Of a stretch of DNA of 11,859 bases, positions 7,365 to 11,859 are shown piece after piece; within the stretch, counting starts at the first letter, position 1, and each line of letters begins with the position of its first letter. The notes under the pieces were generated by a model. That model was given only the letters and a program-made list of their open reading frames with translations. It was not told where the DNA came from and did no database searches. This DNA comes from Pseudomonadota bacterium (GTDB taxonomy: Bacteria > SAR324 > XYD2-FULL-50-16 > JAHJRI01). The translations under genes were made by a program, and so were the position numbers. The stretch is from positions 1 to 11,859 of the forward strand of contig JAKSDL010000380.1 in assembly GCA_022360105.1 (NCBI GenBank), read 5' to 3'.

Positions 7365-7987
7365 ACACCGTTTCGATTATCAAAAGCCAGGGTGTGCAAC
7401 CTGGGAGAAAAATTAAACTTATTCTCAACGCAAAAATCCCAAACAGCAGCCATCATGGCAAGCTGTTCAGTCCGATAAGCTCCCAGGGGCATGATCCAGA
7501 CCCGATCTGAAGCGATCCCGTGTTTCTGCACGAAGTCTTTAATCCATTCACCATTACCACCAAAAACAAACTTGAATACATCCACTCGATCGATATTTCT
7601 TGTGTCGAAATACCAGTGATTTTTCAGAAACTTGGGTGAACAAACTTTGTAACCCAAGGAATTTTCAGGTATCGGAACTTTACCACTGGTTTCATACTGA
7701 ATGTCATATCCGTCTTTTAATAGACGATGTTCCAGCTCGATCAGACCATTATGCCATTGCAAAAAGGGCTCTCCCCCGGTGATAACCAACAAATCTGTGT
7801 TGAATGATGCAATCTGCCTGCTGATCCTACCCGGGTCCATATCTTTTCCTGTGTTCCAGGCATGCTTGGTATCGCACCAGGGACAGTACGGTTCAAGGCA
7901 ACCGCTTAACCTGATAAAGGTTGCAGGTCTTCCTGCAAAGGGACCCTCGCCCTGCAGGGAAGTAAAAATCTCAGATAGTTTAAGCAT
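7361..7987 (-). CDS. queE: 7-carboxy-7-deazaguanine synthase QueE
   Basis: Radical SAM enzyme of 208 residues that converts 6-carboxy-tetrahydropterin to 7-carboxy-7-deazaguanine, the step after QueD in queuosine/preQ0 synthesis. The N-terminus LSEIFTSLQGEG is the family start. The cluster cysteines are C30, C35 and C38, followed by DT (39-40). The SAM-binding GGEP is at 71-74, and SPK at 117-119 also fits QueE. The cysteine spacing is C-x4-C-x2-C, one longer than the classical radical SAM motif. The ATG at 7985-7987 overlaps the queD stop by 8 bp (ATGCTTAA), implying translational coupling; a longer frame to 8032 lies inside queD and lacks family similarity. No queC or queF is in the window, so the rest of the pathway must lie elsewhere. 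Confidence 0.93.
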   Translation of the reverse strand: MLKLSEIFTSLQGEGPFAGRPATFIRLSGCLEPYCPWCDTKHAWNTGKDMDPGRISRQIASFNTDLLVITGGEPFLQWHNGLIELEHRLLKDGYDIQYETSGKVPIPENSLGYKVCSPKFLKNHWYFDTRNIDRVDVFKFVFGGNGEWIKDFVQKHGIASDRVWIMPLGAYRTEQLAMMAAVWDFCVENKFNFSPRLHTLAFDNRNGV

Positions 7988-8384
7988 CTCTTGTGACTGT
8001 CGCCCAGGATGTGGGGGTTTCGAAGAGCACAATTGTTTGCAGGACTATGTTCCAATCCAGTAAGGCTTTTTCCAATGTTTGGAAAATCTGCCGGGCCATG
8101 TTTTCTGCTGTGCTCGGTAGATCTTTGTATTCATCCAGATCATTCAGAAAGGTATGATCATAGCGTTTGATAACCAGGTCTTCTACGATCTTTTTTAATT
8201 CAGAAAAATTCATGATCATCCCTTCGGGTCTAACCGGACCTGAAACGGATACTTGCAGGCGATAGGTGTGTCCGTGAAGTTGATAGCATTTGCCATAGAT
8301 CTCACGGTTTTCTTCTTCGGATAGGTTTTTCAAGCACAGCCTGTGAGCTGCATCGAAAAGAAATTCTTTGGTAATTGTCAGCAT
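7980..8384 (-). CDS. queD: 6-carboxy-tetrahydropterin synthase QueD
   Basis: Enzyme of 134 residues of the PTPS family that makes 6-carboxy-5,6,7,8-tetrahydropterin from 7,8-dihydroneopterin triphosphate for queuosine synthesis. Zinc ligands are H14 (in FDAAHRL), H37 and H39 (in HGH). C33 in the C-x3-HGH motif is the catalytic cysteine typical of QueD rather than eukaryotic PTPS. D76-H77 and E122 in the ETPTS segment complete the active site. The ATG at 8382-8384 was chosen because homologues begin at this TITKEF segment and GGTGG lies just upstream. A frame reaching 8447 adds 21 residues without family character. First gene of a two-gene unit with queE. Confidence 0.94.
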   Translation of the reverse strand: MLTITKEFLFDAAHRLCLKNLSEEENREIYGKCYQLHGHTYRLQVSVSGPVRPEGMIMNFSELKKIVEDLVIKRYDHTFLNDLDEYKDLPSTAENMARQIFQTLEKALLDWNIVLQTIVLFETPTSWATVTRDA

Positions 8385-8460
8385 GGCCACCGTTGTTAGT
8401 GAGGGATAATTTGTTGCGCGGGATTCCACTCGTCCGCACTGCTGCATATCTTTCTTTTGG

Positions 8461-8495
8461 TGAAATTTCCCTTGGTCTGGGAAAGATAGATTTCA
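8461..8495 (-). promoter_or_regulatory. Nested inverted repeat in queD leader
   Basis: The left arm TGAAATTTCCC (8461-8471) can pair with GGGAAA (8479-8484) and, across a 6-nt bulge, with TTTCA (8491-8495). This gives an 11-bp interrupted stem about 77-111 nt upstream of the queD ATG. It may be an RNA leader structure or an operator. It does not match preQ1 riboswitch features known to me. Confidence 0.4.
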
Positions 8496-8682
8496 GTATT
8501 GTGAAAGCAATGTTAAAAACGTTATTCAACTAGGTTATTACCTTCTGCAAGGTATTCACAATCCGGCTGAAGTCCATACCCTTAATCGAAATCAATGTTA
8601 GCAGGACAAATAAGGTTTTCGGCTGAATGAGCTCTATACTTTTTCCGTTGAAACACAAATATAGTTAAGGAAGATTTAATTT

Positions 8683-8727
8683 TTGACACCATTGACACCA
8701 ATGCAAGCATTGACTACATTGAAAGCA
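8683..8727 (+). promoter_or_regulatory. 9-bp-period repeat array before fitAB
   Basis: Five consecutive 9-mers: TTGACACCA, TTGACACCA, ATGCAAGCA, TTGACTACA, TTGAAAGCA. The first two are identical and all end in CA. The array ends 38 bp before the fitA start codon. The units contain -35-like hexamers (TTGACA twice, TTGACT, TTGAAA), but matching -10 boxes are weak, the best being TAAACA at 8741-8746. Toxin-antitoxin operons are normally repressed by the antitoxin binding repeats at the promoter, so this is the natural operator candidate. The direct, rather than inverted, arrangement is unusual for a ribbon-helix-helix protein. Confidence 0.6.
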
Positions 8728-8765
8728 AAACAGCTAAACGTAAACAACTTTTTTGGTGATAAAGC

Positions 8766-9023
8766 ATGGCAACATTAACCATTCGCAATTTAGATGAAGA
8801 AGTTAAGCGCAAGCTTAGGATCAGGGGAGCTAAAAATAATCGCTCCATGGAAGCGGAGGCCAGGGAGATATTGCGAGAATGCCTTCTGGATTCGGAACCG
8901 GAGAAAGGACTGGCTTCCACCATTCAGGAGATTGTAGCTCCTTATGGAGGCGTTGATCTTAAACTCCCTAATCGAAGGGCTGATACTTCAGACAAGAGAT
9001 TAAACGATTTGCCGGATGAATAA
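8766..9023 (+). CDS. fitA: FitA-family ribbon-helix-helix antitoxin
   Basis: Antitoxin of 85 residues. The N-terminal part MATLTIRNLDEEVKRKLRIR followed by a helix to about residue 40 (RSMEAEAREILREC) is the FitA/Arc-type ribbon-helix-helix DNA-binding domain, with TLTIRNL as the beta strand that enters the major groove. The C-terminal 40 residues would wrap and inhibit the toxin's PIN active site. GGTGAT lies about 6 bases before the ATG. The stop codon TAA overlaps the toxin ATG by one base (TAATG), the usual coupled arrangement. It probably represses its own operon through the repeats at 8683-8727. Confidence 0.9.
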   Translation: MATLTIRNLDEEVKRKLRIRGAKNNRSMEAEAREILRECLLDSEPEKGLASTIQEIVAPYGGVDLKLPNRRADTSDKRLNDLPDE

Positions 9024-9442
9024 TGATATTGCTTGATACAAACGTCATCTCAGAATTGATGAAAAAGCAGGGAAATCACAAAGTAATTGCCTGGGTCGAT
9101 AGGTTTCCCCCACGTCAGGTTTTTATTAGCTCAATATCTAAAGCTGAAATTGAGTTTGGCATAAGGATATTGCCATCCGGGAAAAAAAGAAATCAGCTTG
9201 CAGAGGCAGCAAGTTTGGCCTTAAATGCGTTCAAAGACCGTATTCTTCCCTTCAGTGCCAACTCAACACTCGCCTTCGCTACGATAAAGGCACTTCGAAA
9301 GAATATTGGCAAGCCCATCAGTTATGCAGACGCACAAATCGCCGCTATTGCTATTCAACACGAATTGCAATTGGCAACAAGAAATACCGTTGACTTTGAA
9401 TATATTGAAGACCTGAGTATTGTAAATCCGTGGGATGTTTAA
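9023..9442 (+). CDS. fitB: FitB/VapC-type PIN-domain toxin
   Basis: Toxin RNase of 139 residues with a PIN domain, partner of the preceding antitoxin. The acidic metal-binding residues are D5 (in MILLDTNVISEL), E42 (in KAEIEFGI), D103 (in YADAQIAAIA) and D124. The block LATRNTVDF (117-125) and the LPSGKKR segment (50-56) are characteristic of the FitB branch. These residues look intact, so an active endoribonuclease is expected; VapC relatives cleave initiator tRNA or rRNA, but the target here is unknown. Length is normal and no frameshift is seen. Whether it acts as a stress module, a stabiliser of the region or a remnant cannot be told from sequence. Confidence 0.93.
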   Translation: MILLDTNVISELMKKQGNHKVIAWVDRFPPRQVFISSISKAEIEFGIRILPSGKKRNQLAEAASLALNAFKDRILPFSANSTLAFATIKALRKNIGKPISYADAQIAAIAIQHELQLATRNTVDFEYIEDLSIVNPWDV

Positions 9443-9497
9443 CAAGGAGATATTCGCAGGATTGTTTGAATGGGCAGGATCGATCAGGCCAGTGGTG

Positions 9498-9518
9498 TGG
9501 CAGCTCTGAAAGCTGCCA
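9498..9518. other. Hairpin between convergent fitB and small gene
   Basis: TGGCAGCT-CTGAA-AGCTGCCA is a perfect 8-bp stem with a 5-nt loop, 56 bp after fitB and 32 bp after the end of the convergent gene. No T-run follows on either strand, so it is not a canonical intrinsic terminator. It may still protect 3' ends of both messages. Confidence 0.55.
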
Positions 9519-9549
9519 GCAGTGATTAAGGAATTCCGGGATTTAAACT

Positions 9550-9768
9550 CTATGCTTTACCAAGAATCTCATCCACGTTTTCAACGGTATCCTTTCCTGC
9601 CATTATCTCTGACAGACTCCTTTCCACAGGTTTAAGCTCGGTTATCTTACCACCGTTTTTCAGGTATTCCTCTACGGCGTTATCGATAAATTCACGGCTG
9701 ATTTTTACCTGTTTTCTGGTTCTTCTTCCTCTTTTACTTTTTGTATTGGTTATACTATTGGTTTTCAT
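9550..9768 (-). CDS. Small basic protein of unknown function
   Basis: A 72-residue protein not assigned to a named family. The first 20 residues are strongly basic (SKRGRRTRKQVK). The middle is a predicted amphipathic helix (about 24-38, ending EEYLKNGG). KNGGKITELKP at 37-47 resembles a motif seen in assorted small bacterial proteins, and the C-terminus is acidic. A basic arm plus helix suggests nucleic-acid binding, perhaps a regulator or an antitoxin-like protein; this is inference. Coding status is supported by AAGGA 8 bases before the ATG, by a normal stop, and by a regulatory-looking dyad upstream (9793-9819). It converges on fitB and shows no obvious partner gene. Confidence 0.7.
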   Translation of the reverse strand: MKTNSITNTKSKRGRRTRKQVKISREFIDNAVEEYLKNGGKITELKPVERSLSEIMAGKDTVENVDEILGKA

Positions 9769-9792
9769 AATTATTCCTTATTTCTTTCGGCC

Positions 9793-9819
9793 GATTCCTT
9801 TCCCCATTCACGAGGAATC
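9793..9819. promoter_or_regulatory. Dyad upstream of the small basic gene
   Basis: GATTCCT (9793-9799) and AGGAATC (9813-9819) are perfect 7-bp inverted arms with a 13-bp spacer. Arm centres are 20 bp apart, about two helical turns, which is typical of a dimeric repressor site. It lies 25-51 bp before the start codon of the 9550-9768 gene and could be an autoregulatory operator or a leader hairpin. Confidence 0.45.
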
Positions 9820-9856
9820 TGCGTCAATTTACGTTCCCCTGCTTTGTGCAGAGAGT

Positions 9857-9917
9857 TTACAAACTAGATTAAAAGGTTATGGAACTGGATCCTTGGTGAC
9901 AAAGGGTTACAAACTAG
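9857..9917. repeat. Pair of 11-bp direct repeats
   Basis: TTACAAACTAG occurs at 9857-9867 and again at 9907-9917, exactly 50 bp apart. Both copies are identical. There are only two, so this is not an iteron array; a protein-binding pair or a small duplication are possible. Confidence 0.5.
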
Positions 9918-10139
9918 TGATGGGCGTTTCATCTCTTTGGTAGTTGATTTGAGTAACTCATATCTTAAACGACGGCACTACTGATTGTTTGATTGCGTTT
10001 TTCTAAAATTGATTTCCGTTCGATCCGTTTACCTCGAAAATCAAGCATCAAAACCAGGTTTGTCGTTGCCGAGGTTGGTATCTTGGCAATAAATGATTAA
10101 GAAAGTATTAACAAACAGCTAGAAATCTGCAAATTTCAG

Positions 10140-10264
10140 TTATCGGTTAAACAAGTTGTATGTCCCCGGTATAATTAAAGCAGCACCTTTCATAACAAAA
10201 TTTAATAAATAAATCAAATAGTTACAGAAGAACAGCTTTCACGTCCAACGGATAGCCGATAGCC
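10140..10264. repeat. Right copy of dispersed inverted-end element
   Basis: Begins TTATCGGTTAAAC and ends GATAGCCGATAGC, giving inverted ends (TATCGGTTA against TAGCCGATA, one mismatch). It shares block order and length (about 125 against 121 bp) with 104-224 and has the same orientation. The heptamer is present once here, against 16 times on the left. The interior is diverged but alignable. It ends 80 bp beyond the stop codon of the rhodanese gene, just as the left copy follows dctQ, so both lie at the 3' side of minus-strand genes. Confidence 0.72.
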
Positions 10265-10314
10265 ATATCAACAATTTAATCTATATAGTCTCAACTGACC
10301 CAAAACTAATGATC

Positions 10315-10330
10315 CTGTGTAACTACACAG
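10315..10330 (-). terminator. Hairpin after the rhodanese gene, possible terminator
   Basis: CTGTGTA-AC-TACACAG is a palindromic stem beginning 14 bases past the stop codon. On the minus strand TTTT follows only after about 8 bases, so termination would be weak or factor-dependent. Confidence 0.35.
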
Positions 10331-10344
10331 CGTTAGCAGTTCAT

Positions 10345-10800
10345 TCAACCATAGCTGTTGGTCTTTTTAGGCTGGGTAGTTGGATATTCGGCTCGCTGCC
10401 AGCCAATGATGCCTCCACTCATCACATAGACATTTGATAATCCTGCCCGCTTCAACTTTACGCCTGCACTTCTGGCCCGATGGCCGGAACGACACACAAT
10501 AATAATCTGCTTGTCTGTGCCGTTGCTCTTTTTGATCTCGTGTATCCGTTTGGATAAGTCGGAAAGGGGAATGGCCTGGGCCTTCTTAATTCCTGGTTCT
10601 CTCTCTGTTTCCCAGGTTGTTCGCACATCAAGGAAAAGTGATTTTGAAGATTTCTTTTTAAACAACTGAAACGCCTCCTGAACCGAAATGGTTTCAAGGC
10701 CGTATATTTTCGAAAGAATCCGGTTTTTGAAAGCAAGTAAAATAAAAACGCCAAATAGAATGTAATAAATGTTCTGTTGTAAAAATTGAGTGATTTCCAT
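10345..10800 (-). CDS. Membrane-anchored rhodanese-domain protein
   Basis: A 151-residue protein with one N-terminal membrane segment (about 10-24) followed by a single rhodanese domain (about 36-140). The active-site loop is CRSGHR (103-108) with the catalytic C103, and DVR (58-60) is the usual conserved block, so sulfurtransferase chemistry via a cysteine persulfide is expected. Positive residues right after the membrane segment suggest the domain faces the cytoplasm. The ATG at 10798-10800 was chosen over a TTG two codons upstream; neither has a good ribosome-binding site. It lies 79 bp downstream of the permease gene on the same strand, so co-transcription is likely. Single-domain rhodaneses of this kind deliver or detoxify sulfur species; the actual donor is not known. 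Confidence 0.9.
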   Translation of the reverse strand: MEITQFLQQNIYYILFGVFILLAFKNRILSKIYGLETISVQEAFQLFKKKSSKSLFLDVRTTWETEREPGIKKAQAIPLSDLSKRIHEIKKSNGTDKQIIIVCRSGHRARSAGVKLKRAGLSNVYVMSGGIIGWQRAEYPTTQPKKTNSYG

Positions 10801-10879
10801 ATCCAAAATATAAAAAGAGTTTAAGGGTAAAAAGTGGAGTTCTCCTATTTAGGAATTGATTAGGGAAGGACTCAAAACG

Positions 10880-11859
10880 TTAGTTTGATGTTGGCACAGC
10901 TTCGCGTAGAAAGAGCTTATCAGTGAATTTTACATACCAGGCAGCGGATTGAACCTGGATGATATACGCTATCGCTATTACCAGGGCTGCACTCGATCCT
11001 TCCGTTCCAAAGGCGTTGATGGCTATGGCAAGAGCAATGGAAAGATTGCGCATCACGGATCCATAAACCAGGGCCACCGCATCCTTTTTTGGCAAGAATG
11101 CCTTACCTATCACGGTCGCCAGGGTGAAATTAAAGGCATACACAATCACCAATGGAACAATTATCACCAGCAGCATTTCAGGTGATGCAGCAATTGCCTT
11201 TGCCTTAAGAGCGATCGCTACAAACACAATTCCCAGAACGCCAATGATCGCCATTCCGGGAAATCGTGGGGCCCATTTTTTTTGAAACTCCGACTGTCCA
11301 AGTCGCCTGATTAAGCCTTGCTGGGTGATAAAACCAGCTAACATCGGTAATAATACAATCACCGCTATCTGTTTCATGATAGCCGGAATATCAACATCCA
11401 AATTGGCCCCTGCCAGCAGCTTGACATAAAATGGAGTGACCAGGGAGCCGAGAAACAGACCGATAACAGTCATTTTGATTGCCGCTTCCACATTCCCCTT
11501 GGCAAAACCTGTCCAGGAAATGGTCATTCCACTTGTAGGCAGCAGACCGGCCAAAAGAAGTCCTAGTGCCATGTAGGGATGATCAGGAAAAAAGAACCTG
11601 CCCAGGGCAAAAGCTGCAAATGGGATTATCAAAAAATTGATACCCTGTGTCAGCAATTGTGCTTTGGTATCTCCACCTTCAAACACTTTTTTGATTTTCA
11701 GGGTCACCATCATGGGAAAAACCATCAGGAAGGTGAAAGGAAGAATAAGGTTTTTTAAATAGTTCACCTCAAAATTAAGACCGAAAATATACCCAAGTGC
11801 CATCATTGCAGGAATAGCAACCACCAGGTTCTTATTTATTTTGCCAAGTATTTGCCACA
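10880..11859 (-). CDS. SBF-superfamily permease (BASS/ACR3-like), 5'-partial
   Basis: Multi-pass membrane transporter of the bile acid:sodium symporter/arsenite (ACR3) superfamily. At least 325 residues are visible; the frame stays open to the window edge with plausible family sequence upstream (GKINKNL before VVAIPAMMALGYIFG). The true start therefore lies beyond 11859, and the GTG at 11824 is probably internal. About nine or ten hydrophobic segments are seen. The block GLLPTSGMTISWTGFAKGN aligns with the ACR3 signature region but lacks its conserved cysteine, so arsenite export is not supported and an organic-anion or other substrate is possible. The C-terminal part shows MRNLSIALAIA, a typical superfamily helix. 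The rhodanese gene follows on the same strand. Family confident, substrate not. Confidence 0.85.
   Translation of the reverse strand, partial: WQILGKINKNLVVAIPAMMALGYIFGLNFEVNYLKNLILPFTFLMVFPMMVTLKIKKVFEGGDTKAQLLTQGINFLIIPFAAFALGRFFFPDHPYMALGLLLAGLLPTSGMTISWTGFAKGNVEAAIKMTVIGLFLGSLVTPFYVKLLAGANLDVDIPAIMKQIAVIVLLPMLAGFITQQGLIRRLGQSEFQKKWAPRFPGMAIIGVLGIVFVAIALKAKAIAASPEMLLVIIVPLVIVYAFNFTLATVIGKAFLPKKDAVALVYGSVMRNLSIALAIAINAFGTEGSSAALVIAIAYIIQVQSAAWYVKFTDKLFLREAVPTSN

Larger units (their letters stand above)
8385..8765. other. Divergent intergenic region, queD / fitAB
   Basis: This 381-bp region separates queD (minus) from fitA (plus). On the queD side it holds a nested inverted repeat (8461-8495) and a small perfect hairpin TACCTT-CTGC-AAGGTA (8539-8554). 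On the fitA side it holds a 9-bp-period array (8683-8727). I compared the queD leader with the preQ1 riboswitch pattern and saw no match. No convincing queD promoter and no small gene were identified. Confidence 0.6.
9769..10344. other. Non-coding stretch before the rhodanese gene
   Basis: A 576-bp AT-rich stretch without a supportable gene. It contains the dyad at 9793-9819, two 11-bp direct repeats (9857 and 9907), a weak inverted pair TTGCC/GGCAA (10066-10070 and 10085-10089), the right copy of the dispersed element (10140-10264) and a hairpin after the rhodanese gene (10315-10330). A short plus-strand open frame near 9746-9943 overlaps the start of the small gene and has no ribosome-binding site. 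Between 9918 and 10065 nothing distinctive was seen. Confidence 0.6.

Noticed and set aside
7701..8063. Plus-strand open frame of 120 codons
   Set aside because: Antisense to queE and queD, whose catalytic motifs fix the real strand and frame.
8385..8540. preQ1 riboswitch upstream of queD
   Set aside because: I looked for the compact preQ1-I hairpin with an A-rich tail and did not find it. Only a generic nested stem is present.
9746..9943. Plus-strand 65-codon open frame in the spacer
   Set aside because: It overlaps the ribosome-binding site and start of the minus-strand small gene, lacks its own ribosome-binding site, and crosses the dyad at 9793-9819.
104..10264. Composite transposon bounded by the two repeat copies
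   Set aside because: The copies are strongly diverged, no transposase is present, and the enclosed genes include housekeeping-type queDE, so independent insertions of a dispersed element are more likely.

Overview
The window looks like a chromosomal stretch of a free-living, motile Gram-negative bacterium with moderate-to-low GC. The gene mix fits a deltaproteobacterium (Desulfobacterota, sulfate-reducer type): a Tat-exported TRAP substrate receptor, a large methyl-accepting chemotaxis protein, a 7TM-PAS-GGDEF-EAL protein, and a queuosine queD-queE pair. The taxonomic assignment is inference from gene style; no rRNA or marker gene is present.

Layout. Positions 1-224 hold 16 tandem copies of the 7-mer TCGGTTA running into an element of about 121 bp with inverted ends. 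A related copy of that element (about 125 bp, one 7-mer only) lies in the same orientation at 10140-10264. Positions 256-2048 (minus) encode a TRAP small permease (dctQ) and its Tat-type receptor (dctP, TakP/2-oxoacid-like), with a strong sigma-70-like promoter at 2212-2240 and a dyad in the leader. The large permease dctM is not in the window. Positions 2400-4514 (minus) encode a dCache chemoreceptor, divergent from a c-di-GMP synthase/phosphodiesterase at 4956-7364 (plus). That gene overlaps tail-to-tail by 4 bp with queE, which overlaps queD by 8 bp (7361-8384, minus). Positions 8766-9442 (plus) carry a FitA/FitB toxin-antitoxin pair preceded by a 9-bp-period repeat array. A convergent small gene at 9550-9768 (minus) encodes an unrecognised basic protein. 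After a 576-bp non-coding stretch come a membrane-anchored rhodanese (10345-10800, minus) and a bile-acid/arsenite-type permease (SBF superfamily), whose 5' end runs off the right edge.

How it fits together. TRAP uptake of an organic acid, a chemoreceptor and a c-di-GMP enzyme form a sensing, motility and nutrition neighbourhood. queD-queE make the 7-carboxy-7-deazaguanine precursor of queuosine. FitAB and the repeat elements give the right half an accessory flavour. I see no transposase, integrase, CRISPR array, tRNA or rRNA. The least ordinary features are the repeat element with its expanded terminal 7-mer, the 9-bp array before fitAB, the displaced inhibitory site in the GGDEF domain, and the C-x4-C-x2-C cluster motif of QueE. 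I did not find a convincing new multi-gene system.
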